64,000 bases of DNA from Streptomyces scabiei 87.22 (GTDB taxonomy: Bacteria; Actinomycetota; Actinomycetes; Streptomycetales; Streptomycetaceae). Location: NCBI RefSeq assembly GCF_000091305.1, contig NC_013929.1:2480001-2544000 (forward strand), written 5' to 3'. The translations under genes were made by a program, and so were the position numbers. The notes below the pieces were generated by a model, which did no database searches, was not told the origin of the DNA, and saw nothing but the letters and a program-made list of their open reading frames with translations. Positions 34,855 through 41,867 of this stretch are shown piece by piece (within the stretch, counting starts at the first letter, position 1; every line of letters starts with the position of its first letter).

Positions 34855-34929
34855 GCGGAAGAAACCTCCGTGAAGGCATAGGGATTGCGTGGATGGGCGC
34901 CGCGGGGTTGTCCCGGCGGCTGTATAAGA

Positions 34930-34976
34930 GTCCGGAGAATCGCCGGTTTGGCTAACCGGCGATCGTCGGCTATGTT
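34930..34976. promoter_or_regulatory. 47-bp hairpin element, copy 1
   Basis: CGCCGGTT (34941-34948) and AACCGGCG (34954-34961) form an 8-bp stem with a 5-nt loop. It is flanked by GTCCGGA and CGGCTATGTT. The element recurs at 54168-54214 in inverted orientation, 41 of 47 bases identical. In both places it precedes a gene and reads the same way relative to transcription. Confidence 0.7.
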
Positions 34977-35002
34977 GCGCCGCGCCCGGTCGGCTCGGGC
35001 GT

Positions 35003-35752
35003 TTAGCGCGAGCGGCCGGGCGGGCGCGGAGCAGGGGCCTTCGGCAGGGCGGCCGGGCGTGTGGCTGCCGCTGCCGGGCGGACCGGCGGCAGGGGGCCGG
35101 CCTCGCCGGTGAGCCGGTCCTCGCACCACTGCAGGGCCTCGTCGACTGTGGCGAAGCCGCCCTCGCGCAGGGTGTGGGTCCAGGCGTCGGTGTCGACCTC
35201 CTCGACCACGACGCGGAACGGGGAGGGAGAGCGCTCGTCCAGGGCCCGCAGGGCCACGACGGTGACCATGTCGTCCGGGTCGTCGCTGGTGTAGGAGTAG
35301 CCCATGGCGTAGTGGTCGCCGTCGCCCGCGAGGCGACGCTCCAGCGCACGCGTCGTCTCGTCGGCCGACGGTGGGCCCAGCTCAGGGTTGAGGCCGATGG
35401 CGTCTGGCGGGCAGCCGCGGTGGATGAGCCAGGACTGCGCCATCGCGGGCAGCGGCAGCGCGGCCTGCTCGAAGTCGAACGTCTCTTTCCCCTGGTCCCG
35501 CTCCAGGTGAACGGCGATGTACTGCGGCATGCCTGGATGCCCGTAGGTGGCGGTGCGGTCGAACAGGACGTAGTAGCTGTGCGCGCCGTTGGGAGTGTGG
35601 TGTTCGGCGAGGGGGACGAGCATGTCCTCGTGCACGGCGACCTGACGGTAGAAGTCGCGGTACTTCTCCTCGTCGGCGTCGAAGTCGTCTAGCTCGAAGT
35701 CGACTTGGGGTATGGGCGTCCGAGCCGGCGCCGGTTCGGTGGGAGACAACAA
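35003..35752 (-). CDS. Hypothetical acidic protein
   Basis: A 249-residue protein. Starts with TTG (35752 or 35749). The N-terminal two-thirds are ordered: YVLFDRTATYGHPGMPQYIAVHLERDQGKETFDFEQAALPLPAMAQSWLIHRGCPP. Then a TVVALRALDERSPSPFRVVVEEVDTDAWTHTL strand pair and a basic tail. No family recognised. Confidence 0.65.
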   Translation of the reverse strand: MLSPTEPAPARTPIPQVDFELDDFDADEEKYRDFYRQVAVHEDMLVPLAEHHTPNGAHSYYVLFDRTATYGHPGMPQYIAVHLERDQGKETFDFEQAALPLPAMAQSWLIHRGCPPDAIGLNPELGPPSADETTRALERRLAGDGDHYAMGYSYTSDDPDDMVTVVALRALDERSPSPFRVVVEEVDTDAWTHTLREGGFATVDEALQWCEDRLTGEAGPLPPVRPAAAATRPAALPKAPAPRPPGRSR

Positions 35753-36467
35753 GGGCCTTTCGGTGGAGTTCAGCGCCGCTGTGCCGGGTGGACGGCCGCG
35801 TGACGGACCGGGCTGGGAGCTTCGGTGCCTGGGTCGTGGGCGTGCGTCGGGCGGCGAACAGCGCGGCGCGTCCGGCGTCGGTGAGTGCGACGGGCTGGCC
35901 GGCGTGCACGGGGTGCCCGGTGTCCCGGACGACCAGGCCGGCGTTCTCCAGCCGCTGCAGCTTGGCGTGCGGGATGCGGGTGCCGGAGGGAGCAGTGACG
36001 GACAGCCGTCCGGTCAGCAGGTGTTCGTAGAGCTTGGCGCCGCCGGCGATGGCGAGCAGCGCCGCCTGGTCATCCGTCGAGAGCGGCTTCGCGCCGGGCA
36101 TCGAGGCCACCGCTGCGGCCTCGACGGGCTCCAGGGCGGCGAGCACTTTCCGGGCGGCGGCGTCCCGCGCGCCGGTGGCCTCCTCCAGCTGGTCCACCGT
36201 GCGGTCGATGCGCGTGAACAGGGCGTCATCGACGTCGAACTCTCCGCTGGACAGACGGTGCAGGAGGCGGAGGTAGAAGGTGACGCCAGTCTGGGTCTTG
36301 GCCAACTCGCGGTGCTGGTCGACCAGATGGGCATGCGGCTCGTCGAGGACGCCGCGGTCGCGGTAGGCCCACAGGGTGTCGATGGTGTGGCCGGTGACGG
36401 CTTCGAGGCGATGGTCGAGCGGGGAGACCGCACGCCGACCTGGTGCCGGCGCGGGGTCAGGGGGCAT
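35382..36467 (-). CDS. Winged-helix-like hypothetical protein, probably frameshifted near its end
   Basis: ATG 36467 has GGAG 8 nt before it. Residues 1-220 look real: helices (FTRIDRTVDQLEEATGARDAAARKVLAAL), then PHAKLQRLENAGLVVRDTGHPVHAGQPVALTDAGRAALFA, which looks like the wing of a winged helix. The frame then runs 370 nt into the next gene as arginine-rich shadow. In the neighbouring frame the text reads HPAQRR and stops near 35775, just before the next ribosome site. So one base is probably lost or gained around 35780-35850. Confidence 0.6.
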   Translation of the reverse strand: MPPDPAPAPGRRAVSPLDHRLEAVTGHTIDTLWAYRDRGVLDEPHAHLVDQHRELAKTQTGVTFYLRLLHRLSSGEFDVDDALFTRIDRTVDQLEEATGARDAAARKVLAALEPVEAAAVASMPGAKPLSTDDQAALLAIAGGAKLYEHLLTGRLSVTAPSGTRIPHAKLQRLENAGLVVRDTGHPVHAGQPVALTDAGRAALFAARRTPTTQAPKLPARSVTRPSTRHSGAELHRKALVVSHRTGAGSDAHTPSRLRARRLRRRRGEVPRLLPSGRRARGHARPPRRTPHSQRRAQLLRPVRPHRHLRASRHAAVHRRSPGAGPGERDVRLRAGRAAAARDGAVLAHPPRLPARRHRPQP

Positions 36468-36485
36468 AGGCGACGCTCCGTGCGT

Positions 36486-36971
36486 TCAGCGAGTGTGATG
36501 GTGCGCGGGGTTCTGCGCGGGACGGGGCAGGCCCGGCAGTGCGGTGGGCGGTGGACCGGGCCGGGGCGCGGGAGTGCGGGCGGTCAGCTGCGGGGAACGG
36601 GAGCGGGCCGCGTGGGTGCGGGCGCTCAGCGGCCGGCGGGTCATCCCCAGGCGGCGGCCGACCTCGTCGTAGACGTCATTGCCCGCACGCGGCCGGACCG
36701 CGACGACGTGAATCTCCTTCGGGTGCGCGGACTCCGCAGGCGCCGGACGGACGCCGTAGACGACGCGCCAGTCCTTGCGGGAGTCCACGAACAGCTTGCG
36801 ATAGCCCTCCAGGTCACCGTCGAGGCGCAGCCCGAAGCGCTGCGCGTTCACGACTTCCTGCAGGTAGGCGAGGGTGAGGTCGCGGATATCGCCGGGGGCC
36901 TGGAGGAGGTCGGTCAGCGCCCGGGGGTCGAAGCTCAGTCCGAAGGCGGGCTGTCCCGCTCCCGTGGTCAT
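36486..36971 (-). CDS. RelE/ParE-like protein
   Basis: A 161-residue protein. The central part LEGYRKLFVDSRKDWRVVYGVRPAPAESAHPKEIHVVAVRPRAGNDVYDEVGRRLG follows the RelE/ParE toxin core (KLR...WRIVYxV...IxVLAVxxR..VYxxAxxRL). The basic low-complexity tail is unusual. ATG 36971 overlaps the DUF4913 gene's stop. Toxin activity is a guess from fold resemblance; its upstream partner is not a known antitoxin type. Confidence 0.65.
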   Translation of the reverse strand: MTTGAGQPAFGLSFDPRALTDLLQAPGDIRDLTLAYLQEVVNAQRFGLRLDGDLEGYRKLFVDSRKDWRVVYGVRPAPAESAHPKEIHVVAVRPRAGNDVYDEVGRRLGMTRRPLSARTHAARSRSPQLTARTPAPRPGPPPTALPGLPRPAQNPAHHHTR

Positions 36972-37618
36972 GACGTCGGCTCGTCCGGCTCGGCGGCCCC
37001 GGCGGCCTGCGCCGTGAACGTCGTCTGCGTGCGCACGGACGGCGGCGGGCCGGGCAGAAGACGGTGCGCGGGCCGGTCGGGAGAGGTCATGCAGGCCGAC
37101 AGCGGCCCGCCCGGTGCGCGGATCGCCGCGACGGCGTGGGTGAGGAAGTCCCGGTGCCACACGAACAGGCCGGAGAGTCCGGCTTCGGGGTCCTTGTGCT
37201 GCTGGTACGCGAGCCACAGGGCGTGGAGCCAGGCCACGACATCGTCGTGCTCCTGCCACTGCAGGCACCAAGGCGCCGCGGTGGTGACCTCCGCCCCGTA
37301 CACCGGTAGGAAGAAGTCGTCGACCCAGTCCGACAGAGCGTCGAGTTCGTCCTCCCTCTCCTCCCCGTCAAGTTCCAGGATCGGGCGGGGTTCCGGCGGA
37401 GCGGCGGCAGGCGGACCGCCGAGCCCCGGCATGCCGAACGCCGCGAACGGCGATCCGCTCGGGGCCGGGGCGGACGCGAGGTGGTCCAGTTGCTGCGCCT
37501 GTTGCGCCGACTGCTCCATGAGCCGTCGGACGCTCGCCTCGATTCCCTCCAGCTGCGGATCGGGTACGCGAACCGGCTCCAACTCCCCATCGTCAGACGG
37601 TTTTGTGGATTCGGGCAT
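36968..37618 (-). CDS. DUF4913 protein
   Basis: A 216-residue protein. The core (DWVDDFFLPVYGAEVTTAAPWCLQWQEHDDVVAWLHALWLAYQ...GLFVWHRDFLTHAVAAIRAPGGPLSAC) matches DUF4913, a domain common on actinobacterial plasmids. The N-terminal part has a Gln-rich coiled coil (ASVRRLMEQSAQQAQQLDHLA). AGGAGG upstream. Followed by the RelE-like gene with ATGA overlap. Confidence 0.8.
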   Translation of the reverse strand: MPESTKPSDDGELEPVRVPDPQLEGIEASVRRLMEQSAQQAQQLDHLASAPAPSGSPFAAFGMPGLGGPPAAAPPEPRPILELDGEEREDELDALSDWVDDFFLPVYGAEVTTAAPWCLQWQEHDDVVAWLHALWLAYQQHKDPEAGLSGLFVWHRDFLTHAVAAIRAPGGPLSACMTSPDRPAHRLLPGPPPSVRTQTTFTAQAAGAAEPDEPTS

Positions 37619-37757
37619 GAAAAGTTCGGCCTCCTACAAGACGCGGAATGAGAGAAAGACGGAAGCGGCGACACGCGGGCCGGGCAGCCAGATAAAAGTC
37701 CGCTCCACCGGATTGCCGCCTATGGCGTCGATGGCCTTAGCGTGGAGCGCTCTCGCG

Positions 37758-38513
37758 TCAAGCGGTGAGAATCACGTCGTCTTGCGTGAGGGTCTCGCGG
37801 ATCGTCTCGGTGAGCCGGTCGGCCGCAATCGACGCGTAGTGCTCGGTCTTCTCCACGCCGATGAAGTCCCGGCCTTCCAGCAGGGCGGCGACGCCCGTGG
37901 AGCCCGAGCCGGCGCAGAAGTCGAGCACCGTGCCGCCCTCGGGGCTGATCTTGACCAGCTCGCGCATCACCTCGACGGGCTTCTGCGTGATGTGCTGGCG
38001 CTTCGCCCCCGAGGGCTGCGAGGCGGAGTACATGCCCGGTAGATAGACCGGGTTGCGGGAGCCGTCGATCGCTCCCTTCGAGGCCCAGACGATGAATTCA
38101 CAGTTCTGGGTGAACCGGCCCTTCTGGGGCCTGGCCTGCGGCTTGTGCCAGGCCAGCACTCCACGCCACAGCCAGCCGGCCGCCTGGATCGCGTCCGTCG
38201 TGACGGGAAGCTGGCGCCAGTCGGTGAACAGCAACGCGGTGCCGCCGGTGCGGGTCAGGCGGTGGGCTTCGGTCATGATCTGCGTCAGCCAGAACCCGTA
38301 CGACCTCTGGTCCATGTTCTCGCCGGTGAAGTCCGGCAGGGTGTGCTGGGCGTCGGCGGAAGTGTATTTCTGCTTCGCGGAGCGGGTGGTGCGCTCCTTC
38401 GCGGTCCGACCCCCGCTGTTGTACGGAGGATCGGTGATGACGGAGTCGACGCAGTCGTCCGGAAGGTCAGCGAGAACGCTGAGGGCGTCGCCCTGGTGCA
38501 GGGAAAAAGGCAA
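37758..38513 (-). CDS. Orphan DNA methyltransferase (beta class)
   Basis: A 251-residue protein. DPPY at residues 28-31 precedes the SAM site DFCAGSGSTG (about 198-207), the order of beta-class N6A/N4C methylases. HITQKPVEVM is the usual motif before it. No endonuclease gene is adjacent, so it is an orphan, which could protect transferred DNA or mark the plasmid. TTG 38513 has AGGGG upstream. First gene of the minus arm, about 130 nt from its promoter. Confidence 0.88.
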   Translation of the reverse strand: MPFSLHQGDALSVLADLPDDCVDSVITDPPYNSGGRTAKERTTRSAKQKYTSADAQHTLPDFTGENMDQRSYGFWLTQIMTEAHRLTRTGGTALLFTDWRQLPVTTDAIQAAGWLWRGVLAWHKPQARPQKGRFTQNCEFIVWASKGAIDGSRNPVYLPGMYSASQPSGAKRQHITQKPVEVMRELVKISPEGGTVLDFCAGSGSTGVAALLEGRDFIGVEKTEHYASIAADRLTETIRETLTQDDVILTA

Positions 38514-38644
38514 AGAGGAACCCCTATTCGGGTGCGGAAGCGCGGAGGGAACTCACCGCCTCGCACAGGAGTCCTCGCGGGCCGGAAGTGGGCATGCAGA
38601 AGCCCAGGGCCGCAGACCGAGGAAGGCGAGGGGGGAGTCCAAAA

Positions 38645-38673
38645 ACTGTAGAGGCGAAAGCGCCGACGACCAA
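38645..38673 (-). promoter_or_regulatory. Promoter of the minus arm
   Basis: On the minus strand, TTGGTC (38668-38673) is 17 bp from TACAGT (38645-38650). Mirror image of the plus-arm promoter. Confidence 0.65.
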
Positions 38674-38686
38674 GAAGTGCGTGGCC

Positions 38687-38709
38687 GAGGTACCGGTTTC
38701 CGGCACCTC
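38687..38709. promoter_or_regulatory. Palindromic operator between divergent promoters
   Basis: GAGGTACCGG (38687-38696), TTT, CCGGCACCTC (38700-38709), one mismatch between the arms. It sits 13 and 11 nt from the two -35 boxes. The inner GTACCGGTTTCCGGCAC has the same form as the iterons at 1060-1076 and 1083-1099. Confidence 0.7.
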
Positions 38710-38720
38710 ACGCCGATTTT

Positions 38721-38749
38721 TTGGTCAACCGCCGATCCGCGCCTACTGT
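38721..38749 (+). promoter_or_regulatory. Promoter of the plus arm
   Basis: TTGGTC (38721-38726), 17-bp spacer, TACTGT (38744-38749). Mirror image of the minus-arm promoter. Confidence 0.65.
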
Positions 38750-38965
38750 TTTTGAACCGCCCGGCGCACACCGCCGCTGGCTCACTCCCCTGCCACACCT
38801 GACGGAGATACCCCCTGCCCCGGCACACGTAGCTCACGGCCCGGCCACACGGAGCGAGCGGCAACTCGATCCGCACCGGCCCGCCTCCGATCGCCCACCC
38901 CTGCCGCCGCGCCCTTCCACCACGCACGCGGCACGCCGGACACCGCACCCCCCAAGGACACGTTC

Positions 38966-39028
38966 ATGACGTCTCGCTACCCACCCATGCCCGAAACCGC
39001 TGACCGGCGAGCGGTCCGCTCGGATTGA
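38966..39028 (+). CDS. 20-residue leader peptide overlapping the transglycosylase gene
   Basis: ATG 38966 has AAGGA 8 nt upstream. The frame runs 20 codons (MTSRYPPMPETADRR...) and stops in TTGA, where the next gene's TTG begins. The downstream TTG has no ribosome site of its own, so this leader may provide translational coupling. Confidence 0.5.
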   Translation: MTSRYPPMPETADRRAVRSD

Positions 39029-40143
39029 AGGGGCTCGCCGCCGGCATCGGCGTCGTCTTCCTCTCTCCGATCCTGATCGCCGGTACCGGCATGATGCTGG
39101 CCTCCTCGGCCGACGCCGTGCAGAGCAGCGGCTCCTTCAGCAGCTGCCTGAGCGGCATCGACAGCGACAAGGTCGCCGAACAGGTCACCAAGATCCTCGA
39201 CGGTGCCTCCGGCAAAGACGTGCACGTCGAGGGCCTGGACCTGCCCGCCGAGCAGGTCCCCAACGCACAGACGATCGTGGCCGCCGGCCTCTCCCTCGAC
39301 GTCCCCAAGAAGGGACAGATCATCGCGCTCGCCACGGCGATGCAGGAGAGCCGACTGCGCAACCTGAACTACGGCGACCGCGACTCCCTCGGCCTCTTCC
39401 AGCAGCGCCCCTCCCAGGGCTGGGGCAACGCCGAGCAGATCCGCGACCCCACCTACGCAAGCGAGCAGTTCTACAAGCACTTGCTCAAGGTGAGCGGGTG
39501 GCAGCAGATGACCGTCACCCAGGCCGCCCAAGCCGTGCAGAAGTCCGGCCTGCCGGACGCCTACGCGCAGTGGGAGAACCTGGCCACCGCGCTGCAGGAA
39601 GCCATCGCCAGGACTTTCCCCGGCGGCGGCAACGACGCGGACCAGGCCAAGCAACCGTCGACCGGCACGAGCGGCTGCGCTCCGAGCAAGGACGGTTCCA
39701 GCTTCGGCCGCATCCCCGAGGGGAGCATCCCGAAGGGTTACTCGATCCCCAAGGACGCCGATCCGAAGGCCCGCAAGGCCATCGCCTGGGCAATGCAGCA
39801 GCTCGGCACGCTCTACCAGTGGGGAGGGTCCTGTACGAACTCGCACGGTCCCGACCCCATGGGCCGCTGCGACTGCTCCAGCCTGATGCAGCAGGCGTAC
39901 GCGCATGCCGGCGTCACACTAACCCGCACCACATACACGCAGGTCAACGAGGGCAAGGCGGTCTCGCCCGCCCAACTTGAGCCCGGTGACCTGATCTTCA
40001 GCCGCGGCAGCGCCGCACGGCCCGAGCACGTCGGCATGTACATGGGCGAGGGCCTCGTCATCGAGGCACCGCGCACCACCAAGCCGGTCCGGATCACCCC
40101 GATCAAGGACTGGACGATTCTCGCCGCCCGCCGCGTCCTCTGA
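39025..40143 (+). CDS. Lytic transglycosylase / NlpC-P60 peptidoglycan hydrolase
   Basis: A 372-residue protein. An N-terminal TM anchor (residues 1-28) precedes a transglycosylase-like domain (ATAMQESRLRNLNYGDRDSLGLFQQRPSQGWG, catalytic Glu in QES). An NlpC/P60 domain follows with Cys in RCDCSSLMQQAY and His in RPEHVGMYMGEG. It should open the cell wall for the conjugation channel, the VirB1/Orf14 role. TTG start coupled to the leader. First main gene of the plus arm. Confidence 0.88.
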   Translation: MKGLAAGIGVVFLSPILIAGTGMMLASSADAVQSSGSFSSCLSGIDSDKVAEQVTKILDGASGKDVHVEGLDLPAEQVPNAQTIVAAGLSLDVPKKGQIIALATAMQESRLRNLNYGDRDSLGLFQQRPSQGWGNAEQIRDPTYASEQFYKHLLKVSGWQQMTVTQAAQAVQKSGLPDAYAQWENLATALQEAIARTFPGGGNDADQAKQPSTGTSGCAPSKDGSSFGRIPEGSIPKGYSIPKDADPKARKAIAWAMQQLGTLYQWGGSCTNSHGPDPMGRCDCSSLMQQAYAHAGVTLTRTTYTQVNEGKAVSPAQLEPGDLIFSRGSAARPEHVGMYMGEGLVIEAPRTTKPVRITPIKDWTILAARRVL

Positions 40144-40213
40144 TACCGGCCAGGGCGCGACCGCCCCGGCACACCATCTCTGACCGAGATCCCCCCAACA
40201 GTACGGAGCATCC

Positions 40214-40570
40214 TTGATAACCCGCCACCGCGCCCTCGCGGCTGCCTCCCTGAGCCTGGCCGTCGCCGTCGGCGGCCTTGCCACCGCCACCACGGCACAG
40301 GCGTACGACACCGGTAAGACCACCATCAGCTGCAGTGCGGTCAAGATCCGCAAGGTCCCGTCGAAGACGTCCACGGTCGTGGGCATCGGCTACCGGCACG
40401 ACAAGGTCCTCTACGACCAGTGGGCGTACAAGAAGGCCGAGAAGACCTGGTACACCCGCGGCACCGTCACCCGGAAGTCCGACGGCAAGAAGATCCGCGG
40501 CTACATGATCTACAACTGCGCGAACCCGTACGAGACCAACCCCGCGCCGACGCCGTCAATCCCGAAGTAG
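40214..40570 (+). CDS. Small secreted SH3-like protein
   Basis: A 118-residue protein. TTG 40214 follows GGAG. Signal peptide ends near AQA. The mature part KIRKVPSKTSTVVGIGYRHDKVLYDQWAYKKAEKTWYTRGTV is a bacterial SH3-like domain with two Cys. Counterpart of the 34510 gene on the other arm. Perhaps a wall-binding factor in mating or exclusion. Confidence 0.75.
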   Translation: MITRHRALAAASLSLAVAVGGLATATTAQAYDTGKTTISCSAVKIRKVPSKTSTVVGIGYRHDKVLYDQWAYKKAEKTWYTRGTVTRKSDGKKIRGYMIYNCANPYETNPAPTPSIPK

Positions 40571-40830
40571 TGCACCCCGGCAGCCGACTCGAAGCCTGAG
40601 CCGGCGCGCCGTCGACAGCAGCACCGGCCCGCTCCGCGGCCTCGCCCCCCTCTCCACGGCGCCAGAGCGGCCTTATCCGCATGCACGCCACGCCGCCCTG
40701 AACGGGCGCCGACCCGGCCAGCTGTTTCCTGCACGGCGGGTGCCTTCCCTCTCTGCGAGGCGCTGCCTCGTTCCTCCCCTTCCTTCCGTGATTCCCGCGC
40801 GCCGGATTTCGGCGTGCCCAAGGAGCTTCC

Positions 40831-41139
40831 TTGCACCTGTTCGAAACCGTGCAGTACCTGGCCTACGATCCCGGCATCACGCCGTCGGGCGGTGGACTGC
40901 CCGGCCTGAGCGTGCTGAAGAACGTCGTCAACTCGATCAACTTGTTCGGCATCGTCGCCGTCGTCGGCGCCCTCGCTGTATCGCTCGGCGTGTGGGCCTG
41001 GGGCCATCACACCGGCGGGCACCAGGCCGAGGCCAACGGGAAGAAGGGCGCGGTCGTGGCCGCAGGCGCCGCCCTGGGCCTCGGCGCCGCGAACGGAATT
41101 GTCGCCTTCTTCTCGGCTCTCGGGTCGCAGGTCCACTGA
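40831..41139 (+). CDS. Small two-TM conjugation protein (VirB2/DUF6112-like)
   Basis: A 102-residue protein with two hydrophobic helices (NLFGIVAVVGALAVSLGVWAWG and GAVVAAGAALGLGAANGIVAFFSAL). Size, topology and position before the VirB8/VirB6-like genes fit the pilin-like small proteins of actinobacterial type IV systems. TTG 40831 follows AAGGAG. The stop overlaps the next ATG. Confidence 0.75.
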   Translation: MHLFETVQYLAYDPGITPSGGGLPGLSVLKNVVNSINLFGIVAVVGALAVSLGVWAWGHHTGGHQAEANGKKGAVVAAGAALGLGAANGIVAFFSALGSQVH

Positions 41140-41831
41140 TGCAAAAACGATTCCCCTCCCCTTCCCTGTCTTCGTATGGCAGGGGCTGGTCGGCCAACCG
41201 GCGCATCGCGATCGCCGCCTCCGCCGTCGCGGTCCTGGTTGCCATCGCCGGGATCGTCGCCCTGCTGACTGGCGGCGGCAACGGCCACCAGGCCCCGGAC
41301 ACCGCCGCGCCCGCCCCGACTGGCAGCCCGTCCTCCTCCGAGGCCGCCCCGAAGCCTTCCTCCGGATCCGGATCGGTGCCCAAGCCTGCGCAGATCGCCG
41401 AGCCGGTCGCCTACGCCAAGGCGGCGGCTCAGATGCTGTGGTCCTACGACACCCGCGACACCAGCCGCGACCAGCAACTCGCGGGCATGCGGGCCTGGAT
41501 GACCACGGAGCCCAAGTACGCCGACTGGGTCTCGGTCTCCGGCCAGGTTCCCGATCCGGTGCTCTGGTCGCGGATGGCCGACCAGGACCAGCACGCCACC
41601 GCCAGCGTCACCGAGGGCCACTACCCCTCCGCCTTCAAGCAGGCGCTGGCCGACGACCCGTCCGCGATCACCGAGGCGTACATCTACGTCGTCACCGTCA
41701 ACGGCAAGCAGCAGATCGCCTGGCAGAAGGGCGGCGGCGGTGCCGAGGAACGGGCCGTGACCCTCGCCGTGCAGTGCCGCCCCAGCCACGACTGCCGCCT
41801 TGCCGCCATCGCCCCGAGCGTCACGCAGTGA
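41139..41831 (+). CDS. Single-TM transfer protein, VirB8/TcpC-like layout
   Basis: A 230-residue protein. Short cytoplasmic N-terminus, one TM helix (RIAIAASAVAVLVAIAGIVALL), a Pro/Ser linker, then an NTF2-like domain (AYAKAAAQMLWSYDTRDTSRDQQLAGMRAWMT). This is the plan of VirB8/TcpC scaffold proteins. Assigned from layout and context only. Start TGATG-coupled to the previous stop. Confidence 0.65.
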   Translation: MQKRFPSPSLSSYGRGWSANRRIAIAASAVAVLVAIAGIVALLTGGGNGHQAPDTAAPAPTGSPSSSEAAPKPSSGSGSVPKPAQIAEPVAYAKAAAQMLWSYDTRDTSRDQQLAGMRAWMTTEPKYADWVSVSGQVPDPVLWSRMADQDQHATASVTEGHYPSAFKQALADDPSAITEAYIYVVTVNGKQQIAWQKGGGGAEERAVTLAVQCRPSHDCRLAAIAPSVTQ

Positions 41832-41867
41832 CTCGCACCTGACACACGAAAGAAGGGGCAACTCCCC

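Larger units (their letters stand above)
38514..38965. other. Divergent control region between the two arms
   Basis: Contains both promoters and the palindrome listed separately. The leaders are about 130 nt on the minus side and about 215 nt on the plus side. No gene is seen except the leader reading frame starting at 38966. Confidence 0.7.
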
